Below, piece by piece: positions 11,666-21,830 of a stretch of DNA of 64,000 nt (its first letter is position 1; each line of letters begins with the position of its first letter). Source of the stretch: Tricholoma matsutake (lineage: Eukaryota > Basidiomycota > Agaricomycetes > Agaricales > Tricholomataceae); NCBI GenBank assembly GCA_026075535.2, contig AP026549.1, forward strand, positions 4,340,001-4,404,000, in the 5' to 3' direction. Under the pieces are notes generated by a model, which searched no databases, had not been told where the DNA came from, and saw only the letters and a list, made by a program, of their open reading frames with translations. The translations under genes and the position numbers were made by a program.

Positions 11666-13270
11666 AGGGTGTAGCACGGGTATGGGTAAACCTGCGGTAA
11701 ACAGCCCACAGGTTGGACAGGTACAGGTACAGTTGCCAAAATGCTGACCTGTGACATACTGTACCCATTTTGGCGGTGTGATGGGTATTGACAGGTTGCT
11801 TGAGTTGCCGGATCTGGCAGTTGCCAAACTACTGATCGACTTCAGATTTCTGGTTCCTCTTCATTGCCCATTGTAATAGTAAGTTTTTTGTTTCTTTCAA
11901 CTAACTAAATGTGCTCTTTTCTAGGGTACAGTGTCAGCTCAACAACAGTAAGTTGTTTATTTCTTTCAATTAACTAACTGTTTCTTTTTTCTAAAGGTTC
12001 TATCTATGTTGTAACAATGAGATGGCGCCAAGACACCTAGGACAACAACCCAGGACAGGACTGGGAGAACCCACTGCTGCGAGCCCCTGCTCACAGGGTG
12101 GATGAGTTATGAAGGAAGCAATGACAAATGGCCCAGCACCTGCCCTAGCCCTGTGAGCCACTGCTCGTGGGGTGGGTTGCAGGTGCTAGCAGCCGATGAC
12201 AAGGGACAATGGGAAGGGGAACAATGAACGACAAATGAGAGACAGGGATGCAAGGGATGAAGGGAGGAGAACGACGAAGACAATGATGAACCATGCGGGG
12301 CAGAGTATGACGATGAGGATGATGAGCAACGAGCAACGAACCACCACCACCACCACCACAGCACCCCCATCCGCCGCCGAGAACGACTGTTCGCGGGGTG
12401 GAAATGGGGAGCAATGAGATGGGACGACAATGCCAGGGGACAGGGACAGAGAGGGGGATGAACGACCATGACATGGGCAGCAATGACGACGATGGCAATG
12501 AGGAAGAGGACAGTGATGGGGTGAAACAAAAAAAAAGGCCCAAGAGACGCTGCCATCTCTTGGGCCATAGGTAAGTTGGTTTTTCCTTTCTCATTTCATT
12601 TTCTTGTTACTAACAACAAAGGTTTTAGGTAGTGATTTTACTATTGATGATGACGAGGGGGGAGGGGACGAGAATGGTCAAGAACAACAGGGAGAACAAG
12701 AATGAAGGGGGGGGACAAGGGGGGGACAAGAACAGGGAGGACGAGAATGACAGGAGATGAGAATGATGACAACAAACCGCCGACGAGTGGGAAGGGCACC
12801 ACCATGATGACCTCTTGCCCCTTGCCGTCTTGCTGTGAGCGAGACGGCAGTTTTTTCTTTTTGTAGTATTGTATAGAATTATTAAGTAAATAAATCCCTC
12901 CATCACTTGAGACGAGGGACAAGGTGTATTTTTTTGCATGTGGATGATAAGCATGATTAAATAAAATTCCATTGCTCATGTTATTCAAATTTAAAAAAGT
13001 ATCTATAGCTTAGGTATTATGTACAGGGTGTAGTTAAGTTAGTTAAGGGCTTATACCATACAAACACAGGATGTTTAATAGCATAGAACATCAAATTTGA
13101 GGCAAACATCCATGGTGTATATATGTGGTGTCACACCTGCAGTGTTTCATGACAGACCGTGGTAAAAACCTGTCACCGCAGTTGCGGTGTTAGAATGGGT
13201 GTGGTGTTGGCAGGTGCGGGTGCAGTGTGTGAAATCTTACCTGCGGTGTGACCCATGCTACACCCTAAAT
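11666..13270 (+). mobile_element. hAT-like element A with modular-exon gene
   Basis: The ends are AGGGTGTAGCACGGG at the left and ACCCATGCTACACCCTAAAT at the right, so TAGGGTGTAGCA-type inverted repeats are visible. TTGCATCT occurs at 11658-11665 and 13271-13278, an 8-bp target duplication as in the hAT superfamily. Excision rejoins LINE ORF1 in frame. No hAT transposase catalytic or dimerisation domain is recognisable, so it is probably non-autonomous. Sub-terminal sequence (CCTGTGACATACTGTACCC) and inner exons are shared with element B (19983-21974) in opposite orientation. Confidence 0.8.
11840..12640 (+). pseudogene. Intron-containing gene fragment inside hAT-like A
   Basis: Three good spliceosomal introns are visible: 11879-11924 (GTAAGT, CTAAC, CTAG), 11948-11996 and 12571-12628. 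They delimit a 23-nt exon (11925-11947) and a 574-nt exon (11997-12570). The long exon encodes a low-complexity Asp/Glu/Gly/Asn-rich stretch ending KKRPKRRCHLLGH. It finishes in a hairpin, GGCCCAAGAGA with TCTCTTGGGCC, directly before the splice donor. The same ending occurs in element B. I do not recognise a family; function unknown. Whether it is still translated is unclear. Confidence 0.5.
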
Positions 13271-13609
13271 TTGCATCTGTTAGCTGTTTTTGTCCTCTGA
13301 TCATCGTGTTTCCTATCTGTAGGAGGATGTAAGCGAGAGTCTGGATGTCTATCGGATTACCAGGTGTTATGTATTGTTTCACCATTAGGAAGTCTATGGC
13401 TTGTTCTTTCAATCGGATGTCTGTATTTTGCCCATCGGCTTCTTCCAGTTCCTGTTGTGATCACGTGATTAAGTTGGTTTTTTGTCTGGTCATTGGGGTT
13501 GGGGCTCTGGGAGATTGAGGCATGATACTAGTAGGGCTATGTAAAGGGTATGCAGGTGATGTATTGACACTATTCTATCCTTATAGTTGCCCCACTCTCT
13601 CATTCCCTG

Positions 13610-14011
13610 TGTTAGGAAACCACCCCATTACCTAATAAAATTTCATTTTCATTTTATTATGCCGAATTATGCTACATTACACCAAATGATGCTACACTTT
13701 GATAGCATGAGAATTTTATTTTGCACGCATCAATATGTACGTGCATGTATGATTGCATCGGTAACAACAATGTACATTATATGTAACATAGTATATAAAC
13801 CCTAAATATATGCCTAGGGGACCCCAGTTGTGTTCTCTTAGGTATTCCACCTATGCATGTGGTGTGAACAGCCTATCTTGACAAACTCACCTATTAATAA
13901 CCCCTCACATCAAAACCATCAGTTCCCCAATCACGCACACAGATCCCGCCCCCTTCTTGTAGAGAGAACCCGCACGGTCTTAGCTAGCAGATAGTGGGTG
14001 TCGCCCTAACA
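13610..14011 (+). repeat. 5' LTR of element II
   Basis: 402 bp, TGTTAGGAAACC to GTCGCCCTAACA. It holds the promoter and the predicted transcript start. Confidence 0.93.
13792..13836 (+). promoter_or_regulatory. LTR promoter: TATA box and predicted RNA start
   Basis: TATATAAA at 13792-13799 is followed 34 nt later by AGTTGTGTTCT (13826-13836), the sequence complementary to the primer site. The spacing fits transcription starting at the first base of that word, as self-priming needs. Confidence 0.65.
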
Positions 14012-14013
14012 GA

Positions 14014-14024
14014 AGAACACAACT
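14014..14024 (+). promoter_or_regulatory. Predicted self-priming primer binding site, element II
   Basis: AGAACACAACT lies two bases after the 5' LTR and is a perfect 11-nt complement of 13826-13836. No tRNA 3'-end complement (TGG...) is present at the LTR edge. In Tf1 and sushi-type elements the RNA 5' end folds back to prime minus-strand synthesis at exactly this place. Confidence 0.7.
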
Positions 14025-14496
14025 TCCCATGTCAGTGCACCTTCTCTTATTTGCACATACGTCATTGTTTCACCATGCCACATCCAATTACTCATCCTTT
14101 CGGCATGAGCCAGAAGTACTTGTATATATGTAATCTACCTTTTTTTTGTAAGCTGATGCCAGGCCTCGCCTTACATTGTGACTGCCAGTGCTCGAGAGGC
14201 AGCGCTCGTCATTAGGACAGCTGCAACCAGACAACCAATTGGATCTGGTTTAATTACAATTTACATCACTCTATTCAGACGACTATTTTAGTTACAAGCT
14301 GAATTGAGTGTTATCCCCGAGATCAGGCACTGTTGGAAGGGTTTTTGATCCGAAGTGCCAAATTAGGCACCCAATGAACAAACGAACAATTGATGAACAA
14401 TTGACAAACATCACGTGACCTGTAAACGTTTGGAGAGGTCTCGAAGAACAAATCTTGAGTTTGTCAAAGAAGTGATTCATCACAGATTTTACCATT

Positions 14497-15594
14497 ATGT
14501 CCGAACCCTCAACTTCTAATCCTGGTCCTAATCCTGTTCCCACACCAGCACTAGAGTCGAAAATTGATGCACTTATGGTGCAAATGTCGCAATTAGTATC
14601 AGTGTTGGCAGCATCACAGCCCAGACAAGCGGAAGTACAGACAGAGACAACAGGAGAAAGAGATGATGAGATGGAGGAGATGGTGGAGTGGATGTCGCAG
14701 GGGGATGAGACGGTGGAGAAATCCAGAAATGGAAAAGTGCACTTACCTAAGTACGTGCCCCCGCAAATCTTTGACGGTACCATGGAGAATACAAAATCCT
14801 TCATCAGCTCTATAGTATTGTACATCCATGGGAGGAAGCCAGAGTTTTGTACAGCCGAGTCTAGGATTATGTTTGCTCTCTCATACATTCAGGGGGGGAA
14901 AGCACAGTTCTGGAGAAATGAGGCTATTAATCAAATTGCCGTGGGAAATAAACCATTTGCAACCTTCAAGGAATTTCTGGAGAGATTGGAGGCACAGTTT
15001 GGGGACCCTAATCCAAAGGCAACAGCCAATGCTAAATTAAAGACCATGCGCCAAGGTTCCCTAACAGCGGATGAATTTATTTTGCAGTTCAAAGCAGAAG
15101 CTTCACAAACGGATATGGGAGAAGCCGCATTGGTAGAGTTGTTGAAAGCAGGATTAAATCCCTCTTTATTCAAGTCTATCTACTGACTACCTTCTATGCC
15201 AGAGAAGTTGGACAAGTGGTATAATTGGGCAATGCACCTTGACTGGCAATATCGGCAGGAACAGGCGGAGTCAAAGTTGATGTATGGAAGTAGTAAATTT
15301 GGAAAGTCATCAGGAGGAAAGTCCGAGAAAGGAAAGGCACCTCAGGTACAAACTCCGAGGGGACAGCCACTGGCCATGGCAGTGACACCTATAGTTATGG
15401 AGTCAGCAGCACCAGCAGAGGCAATGGAGGTTGATCAAGCAGGGAGATGAGCCCCACTTAAATGTTTTAACTGTGGGCAGTTAGGACACATCACTAGGAA
15501 TTGTAGGCAGATAAGAAAGATTAGGGAAGCTACAATCGAGGAAGTGAAGCTGGAGGAAGGCAAGCAGAAGAATTTTGTGGAAGAGTCCCAGTGA
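14497..15594 (+). pseudogene. Gag of element II (broken)
   Basis: Opens at ATG 14497 (MSEPSTSNPGP). It has the gag core (FDGTMENTKSF, SYIQGGKAQFWRNEAI) and the CCHC knuckle CFNCGQLGHITRNC (near 15460-15501), and ends TGA 15592-15594. Two premature TGA codons occur: 15184-15186, where element III has CGA (Arg), and 15448-15450. Pol begins in the -1 frame over the same stop. Confidence 0.88.
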
Positions 15595-18500
15595 AGGTTT
15601 CCCCATTGGTGACCCAGAATTGTTACAATGTATTAGTATCCGAGTAAACCCAGAGTAAATCAGAAAAGGAAATCAAGGAGGAGTACAACTGTTGTGAATC
15701 ATGTGACAAAGAGAATTGCCAAGCACTATTTCCAAAAACCCCTAAATTCTTTATTCACTCTGCGCGAATAGAATCCGAAATCACCTTGACTGTGGGACTG
15801 AGGACAGTGGACATGCATGCAGCTATTGATGTGGAAGCGTTGCTTGATAGTGGTGCTACAGGACTATTCATTAATCAGTCCTTAATTACCGGAAACAGTA
15901 TTAACACACGCAAGCTGGTGCAACCTATAATGGTGTACAATATTGATGGAACAGTCAATTGTGGAGGAACTATCAAGGAGGAGGTGACTATGGTACTAAA
16001 GTATCAGGAGCATCAGGAGCGAGCCGTATTCGAAGTGTGCAATCTTGGGAAAACCAATCTAATAATAGGATGTCCGTGGTTATGGAAGCATAATCCCGAA
16101 ATTGATTGGAAAACTGGGAAAGTACAAATGACTCATTGTCCTAAGGAATGTAATGTGTATGGGAGGAAGATGAAGAATGAAAAAAGGAAAAAGAGAGAGA
16201 AAGAACGTCCAAGGAAGTATTCTGTTATGATGGAGGAAGTGGAGGATGAGGAAATGCCAAATGGGGAAGTTCTGGGCATGATCGAGAAAGAAGAGCAGAA
16301 GCAAACCTTTAGAGCACTTCGTGGAGGACAGTCATGGGACAAGAATATTGTGAAGGTGGAGAAGCCAGTGGAGGAGTGGGTGCCAAAAGTGTATCATGAA
16401 TATCTGTCAGTGTTCCAGAAGAAGGAGTCTGAGCGAATGCCAGTGTGGAAGCCATGGGATCATGTGATTGAGATGAAGCCAGGGTTTGTGGTGAAGAAAT
16501 CGAAGGTATATCCGTTATCTCCAATGGAACAAGAAGAAGTGGATGCATTCCTGAAGGAGCAATTGTGCAAAGGATACATACGACCTTCGAAATCACCACA
16601 GATGTCACCAATATTCTTCATGCCAAAGAAAGACCAGAGGAAGAGGATGTGTACAGATGATAGGTATCTGAATGAGTGGACAGTGAAGAATGCATACCCC
16701 CTGCCATTGATCTCAGAAATAATTGATGAGGTGGAAAAAGCCAAGGTCTTTACAAAATTGGATTTACGATGGGGATACAACAATGTATGAATAAAGAAAA
16801 GAGATGAGTGGAAGGCTGCATTTGCCACACATTGAGGATCCTTCGAGCCCCTTGTCATGTTTTTCAGGATGACTAATAGTCCCCCGACTTTCCAAAATAT
16901 GATGAACAACATTTTCAAGGATGTAATAGACAAAGGCATGGTAATAATATTTATTGACGACATTCTGATATTCATGGAGGATGAAGAAAATCATGAGGCG
17001 ATAGTGCAGGAGGTGCTATGGAGGTTAGCAGAGAATGATCTATTTTTGAAACTGGAGAAGTGTGTGTTTGGGGCAAGCGAGATTGAGTTCCTAGGATTAT
17101 TGATCAGCCCTGACAGGATCAAAATGGATCCGATCAAGGTACAGGTGATCACAGATTGGCCTGCGCCCACCTGGGTCAAGGAGGTTCAAGCCTTCTTGGA
17201 ACTCGCAAATTATTATTGTTGCTTTGTGCACAATTTTTCCAAAATTGCCACACCCTTACATAACCTTACGCAAAAGGGAGTAGTGTGGAGGTGGGGAGAG
17301 CAGCAGCAGACAGCATTTGAGGAGTTGAAGAGGAAGTTTGTGGAGGGACCAATATTAGCCCCAGTAGATTTCCCATGCCCTTTACAAGTGGAATCAGATG
17401 CATCCAATTTTGCTACTGGAGCAGTATTATCAATGCTGTGCGAAGATGACAAATGGCATCCTTGTGCATATTTGTCCTGAGGGTTGAATGATGTGGAGAG
17501 GAATTATGATGTGCATGACAAAGAGATGTTGGGGATAATACAAGTGTTGGAGGCATGGAGGCATTATTTGGAGGGATGTATGCATCAGATTGAGATCTGG
17601 ACGGATCATCAAAATCTGCAATACTTCATGTCCACTAAAAAGCTTAATCGCCAGCAAGCATGTTGGGCACTATTCCTATCGCGTTTCAATTTTCACTTGG
17701 TCCACAAAGCAGGAAGCTTAATGAGGAAAGCAGATGCATTATCCAGATGTATTGATCATAAAAGGGGGGTGGAGGAGGACAATAAGAATGTTACCTTACT
17801 CAAACCCGAATACTTTTGCATTTGCACTATGCATCAAGGGCATCTATTAATAGATAGCTCAGAAACGGAAATGTTGTCTAAAATTAGACAATGTTCAGAA
17901 ATGGATGATGAAGTAGTGGAAGCCATGAAAGCTCTGAAGGGAGAAAAGAAAGGTGATATTAAAGGAGATGAATGGGCTGAGGAACAAGGGTTGGTGTTGT
18001 TTCAAGGAAAAGTATATGTACCAAAGGATCAGGATTTGTGAAGGGAGATCGTCTGGTTACATCATAATACGCCAACTGCCAGACACCCAGGAAGATGGAA
18101 GACGTTGGAATTAGTAATGAGAAATTATTGGTGGCCCGGAATTTCAAAGTATGTGTTGGGGTATGTGGATGGATGTGATACGTGCATGAGGGGGAAGAAA
18201 TTTCCAGAGAAACCTGCAGGAAAATTAATGCCGAACCCTATACCTAAAGCGCTGTGGCGAGATATATCTGTGGATTTTATTACTGGATTACCTGAGGCTC
18301 AAGGGTATGATGCAATATTCGTAGTATGCGACTGCTTCACAAAGGAGGTCCATATTATTCCTACTACTACAGAAACCTCATCATTGGGCTTGGCATGCCT
18401 CTATCTAAATCAGGTATGGTGGTTACATGGGTTACCCAATACCATTATCTCTGATCGCAGACCACAATTTGCTTCCATGTTTATGCGAGAACTGAACAAC

Positions 18501-19415
18501 ATATTGGGAATTCAAACTAAATTATCTATGGCATATCACCCGCAGACTGATGGGCAGACAGAGAGAATGAACCAGGAGTTGGAGCAGTACCTATGTATGT
18601 TTGTCAACTACCAACAAACTGACTGGCCCGAATGGCTGGCAATTGCCAAGTTTTCCCACAATAACAAAATCCATTCGGCTACTCATATGTCACCCTTTTT
18701 CGTGAATTATGGATATCATCCTCGCATGGGAGTAGAACCCAGAAGGGAAGTCAAAGTACAGTCGGTAGAAGACTTTGTATCTAAGATGCAAAAGGTACAA
18801 GAGGAAGCAGAGGTGGCATTGAAGAAAGCACGTGATGACATGATGCAACACACAGATCGTACTCGAGCACATGCTCCAGAGTACAAAGTTGGTGACTTGG
18901 TGTGGCTAAGTACCAAGGACCTGAATATTCTGCAACCTTCAAGGAAACTTACGGAGAAACAAGTTGGCCCATATGCAATCTCTAAAGTGATCTCGCCTAA
19001 TGTGGTAGTGCTAAAATTACCCTGATCATTCAAGATTGATCCCAAGATTAACGTATCCCACCTACGCCCTTACCGCCCGCCCACTATTCCTGGCCAACAA
19101 ACTACTCCACAACCTCCAATAATAGTAGAAGGTGCTCCAGAATACGTAGTTGAAGAAATTCTAGACTCACGTCTCCAATGGAACAAATTGGAGTTCTTAA
19201 TAAAGTGGAAAAACTATACCGACGAAAATAATTCATGGGAGCCCGAAGAGAATTGTAAGCGAGCGCATAACGCGATCACCCAATTCTTTAAACATAATCC
19301 AAATGCTCCACATCGCATTGCAAGAATGGTGTATGAGGGGATGAGATTCCGGCCTTACCAAAATTTTACAGAGGGGACAAACACAATATTTTCTCGCCTG
19401 GAAGTCGAGGCATAA
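15591..19415 (+). pseudogene. Pol of element II: protease, RT, RNase H, integrase, chromodomain
   Basis: The protease has LLDSGATGLFIN (near 15843). RT spans about 16490-17180 with [17 protein letters not shown] and catalytic FIDDILIF (near 16950). RNase H is near 17390-17760. The integrase zinc finger has GHPGRWKTLELVMRNYWW then CDTC. Catalytic residues follow in SVDFITGL, ISDRRPQF and [10 protein letters not shown] (18270-18590). A GPYAI motif near 18965 precedes a C-terminal chromodomain (VEEILDSRL, LEFLIKWKNYTDENN, SWEPEENC), ending at TAA 19413. Stops at 16788, 17478, 18039 and 19023 each match an Arg codon in another copy or a CGA-derived site. Chromodomain integrases target heterochromatin in known chromoviruses. 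Confidence 0.9.
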
Positions 19416-19423
19416 AAGGGGGG
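19414..19423 (+). promoter_or_regulatory. Polypurine tract of element II
   Basis: AAAAGGGGGG overlaps the pol stop and lies three bases before the 3' LTR. This is the expected primer for plus-strand DNA synthesis and is present in every family copy here. Confidence 0.8.
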
Positions 19424-19426
19424 TAA

Positions 19427-19828
19427 TGATAGGAAACCACCCCATTACCTAATAAAATTTCATTTTTATTTTATTATGCCGAATTACGCTACATTACGCC
19501 AACTGATGCTACACTTTGATAGCATGAGAATTTTATTTTGCATGCATCAATATGTACGTGCATGTACGAGTGCATTCGTAACAACAATGTACAATATATA
19601 TAACATAGTATATAAACCCTAAATATATGCCTAGGGGACCCCAGTTGTGTTCTCTTAGGTATTCCACCTATGCTTGTGGTGTGAACAGCCTATCTCAACA
19701 AACTCACCTATTAATAACCCCTCACATCAAAACCATCAGTTCCCCAATCATGTGCGCGGATCCTGCCCCCTTCTTGTAGAGAGAACCCGCATGGTCTTAG
19801 CTAGCAGATAGTGGGTGTCACCCTAACA
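19427..19828 (+). repeat. 3' LTR of element II
   Basis: 402 bp, starting TGATAGG (one base changed from TGTTAGG) and ending CCCTAACA, followed by the CCCTG target duplication. Confidence 0.92.
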
Positions 19829-20340
19829 CCCTGGTGTTGAGGCTGTGAGAAAAGTTGAGATGGTGGCAGTACTAGATCAAGGAGCGTCCCAGCAGATGCA
19901 TTATCCAGATGTATCACAAAAGGGGGGTGGAGGAGGACAATAAGAATGTTACCTTACTCAACCCCAAATACTTTTGCATTTGTAGGGTGTAGCATGGGTC
20001 ACACCATGGGTAGATTTTCACACACCACACCTGCACCTGCCAACACTGCACCCATTCTATCACTGCAACCATGGTGACAGGTTTTACCCACAGTCTGTTG
20101 TGAAATGCCGCAGGTGTGACACCACAAATATACACCGTGGTTTTGACTCTTTTTTTGCATGTTCTACATTGTTAAACAGTGTATTGTATTGTATAACCCT
20201 CAACTAGCTTAACTACACACATACCTAAGCCACAGACAGTAAGGCTTCTTGTTTGAAGAATGCTCAGAGGGGCAACACAAATATTCAAAAAATCCATTAA
20301 ACTATTTAATAGGGATGAAACTAATTAATGATAAAAACCT

Positions 20341-20367
20341 CCCTCGCATTTTTCGCGAGGGAGGGGC
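20341..20367. other. Stem-loop near one end of hAT-like B
   Basis: CCTCCCTCGC and GCGAGGGAGG (complementary 10-nt arms) are separated by a short T-rich loop. It could be a structural or termination element of the internal gene, or simply a palindrome of the transposon. Confidence 0.5.
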
Positions 20368-20369
20368 TG

Positions 20370-21830
20370 CTTCATTTGTCATCCCTGTCCACCCCATCAT
20401 TCTCGCAGTCCTTGTCATCCTTGTGGCTGGCCATCTGGTAGCCATCCCCTCCACATTGCTCCCCACTTCCATCTTGTCCATCCTTCCCGTTGCTCCCTGT
20501 TTCCACCCCACGAGCAGTTGCTCACCGTGGTGGTTCAGGGTGCTGTTGTGGCTGTGGCTGTGGCAGTCATCATTGTCCCAGGCCATTTCATTGCTTGTGG
20601 GTTGCTGAAGTGGTCGGGCTCAGGCGGTCCTCAGTCAGCGGGTGGAGGTGAGGGTGTATTGGTTGGGGCCATCATGTGGATGTGAGATAAACCCTGTAGA
20701 GAATGAAAATAGAAGTTAGTTGAATCAAGAAAAACAAGAAAAGGAACATAAAAAATTATACCTGGGGCCCAATACACATCATTTGGGCCTGTGCTTCATC
20801 CGAGTCCCTCCCCATCTCATCCCCATCCTCATCACCATGTTCATCTTCCTCGTCATTGTCTCCTTGCCATTGGGTTGTGCCGTGCACCCTGCAATCAGCT
20901 GCTCGTGACAGTGGTTTGAGGTGTTGTAGTGATCGTGGTTTTGGCAGCTGGAGGTGCAGGTGCATTGGCTGGGGTCATCGTGTTGTTGTTATACAAAACC
21001 TGTAGATAATGAAATCAGAAGTTAGTTAAATGAAGAAAAATAAGAAAGAAACTGAAAAAACTTACCTGGGGCCTCGTCCTCATACCCCAGTCCCATCCCC
21101 ATGTTTGTGTTCATCTTCCCACCATTCATTCATCTGGTGGCAGTGATTGCTCATGGCGGTAGTTGGGGGTGCTGCTGTTGTGGGCATATCGTGGGCATAT
21201 GGTCTCGCTACCACCTAACCACCCCACGAGCAGGGGCTCGTGGCAGTGATGGGGTTGGGGGTGGGTCAGGGGGTGCCAGTCATTGTTGTCAATAGCAAAA
21301 TACCTAAAATCATTTTGGTTAGTAACAAGGAAATGAAAAGAAAGAAAAACTTACCTGTGGCCCAAGAGATGCCAACGTCTCTTGGGCCTTTTTTTGTTTC
21401 CCTCATCACCGTGCTCTTCATCGCCGTCATCGTCTTCACCTTTGCTGCCCATGTCATCATTCATCCCCTTCTCCATCCCTGTCCAGTGGTGTTGTTGACC
21501 TGTCTCATTGCTCCCCATTTGCAGCGGTTGGGGGTGCTGTGGTGGTGGTGGTGGCCATCATCATCGTTGTCGTTGTCGTGGTAGTCATGTTGTTGTAAGA
21601 GAGTTAAAACCTGTAAACAATGAAAATAAAGTTAGATGAATAAGATATGAATAAAGAACAACTTACCTGGGGCCCAAATGACAATAAAAATTGTTTGAGC
21701 CTGTTTCATGCGCTTTGTATCGCTGGAGTAGGACCTAAAAAAGTGTTAGTTGTGAAATAAGAAAGTAAAAATACTTACAAATGACGATTTCATTGTTGTT
21801 TCTCGTGATGATCGATGTCCGGAATCTTCT
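20370..21830 (-). pseudogene. Modular-exon gene inside hAT-like B (unknown function)
   Basis: An ATG near 21791 opens MKSSF and runs straight into a donor. Five introns follow on the minus strand: 21735-21778, 21611-21666, 21304-21354, 21000-21065 and 20694-20761. Each has GTAAGT or GTATAA, a CTAAC branch and a TAG/CAG acceptor. The exons between them are 68, 256, 238 and 238 nt. The last introns are near copies of each other and most exons end in a GGCCC...GGGCC inverted repeat beside the donor, so the gene grew by tandem duplication of an exon-intron unit. Exons encode Asp/Glu-rich text such as DNDEEDEHGDEDGDEMG and NKKRPKRRWHLLGH. Frames across the exons are imperfect. I do not recognise the family. 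Confidence 0.55.

Larger units (their letters stand above)
10078..13523 (-). pseudogene. LINE ORF1: nucleic-acid-binding Gag-like protein (broken)
   Basis: The ATG at 13523-13521 opens MPQSPRAPTP. The frame is split by hAT-like element A and continues at DAIRVVTFLLANANVQ (near 11660). A long helical segment follows (VKNQLQEHIEHF, HVTTATNTMTDKIDEVKDGL). The C-terminal half carries cysteine knuckles CLKCQKYGHYISDC, CTRCRDHHRTTHC and a third CxxC group (10750-10560), typical of Tad/Jockey-group ORF1. TGA at 10320-10318 and a later TGA fall at sites where Arg (CGA) is likely. The frame then reaches its natural TGA at 10080-10078, which overlaps the ORF2 start in ATGTCTGA. Confidence 0.8.
13610..19828 (+). 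mobile_element. Ty3/Gypsy chromovirus element II (structurally complete)
   Basis: A 6,219-bp element with two 402-bp LTRs, flanked by CCCTG at 13605-13609 and 19829-19833. It sits in the 5' leader of the LINE. The order is LTR, self-priming site, gag, protease, RT, RNase H, integrase, chromodomain, polypurine tract, LTR. By eye the LTRs differ at roughly 20 positions, mostly transitions at former CpG sites. It alone among the family copies here keeps the FIDD catalytic box of RT, yet it carries about ten premature stops. Confidence 0.93.
4683..19890 (-). mobile_element. Tad1-like LINE, full length, carrying three later insertions
   Basis: A non-LTR retrotransposon of about 6.3 kb once the inserts are discounted. 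Poly(A) appears as T10 at 4683-4692. The 5' end abuts AGCAGATGCATT at 19891-19902, repeated at 4673-4684, giving a 10-12 bp target duplication inside element I. ORF1 is a CCHC Gag-like protein. ORF2 has APE endonuclease, RT, RNase H and a C-terminal CCHC, the layout of the Tad1 clade. Inserts: solo LTR 5797-6871, hAT-like A 11666-13270, Gypsy II 13610-19828. The 5' leader is split between 13524-13609 and 19834-19890. Confidence 0.85.

Noticed and set aside
12107..12594. Serine-rich minus-strand frames in hAT-like element A
   Set aside because: They are the antisense of the acidic exons defined by plus-strand introns.
16460..16975. Long antisense frames in Gypsy copies (also at 34713-35340 and 25547-25815)
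   Set aside because: They are antisense or out-of-frame shadows of RT, protease and the F-box-like gene and recur only because the copies are related.
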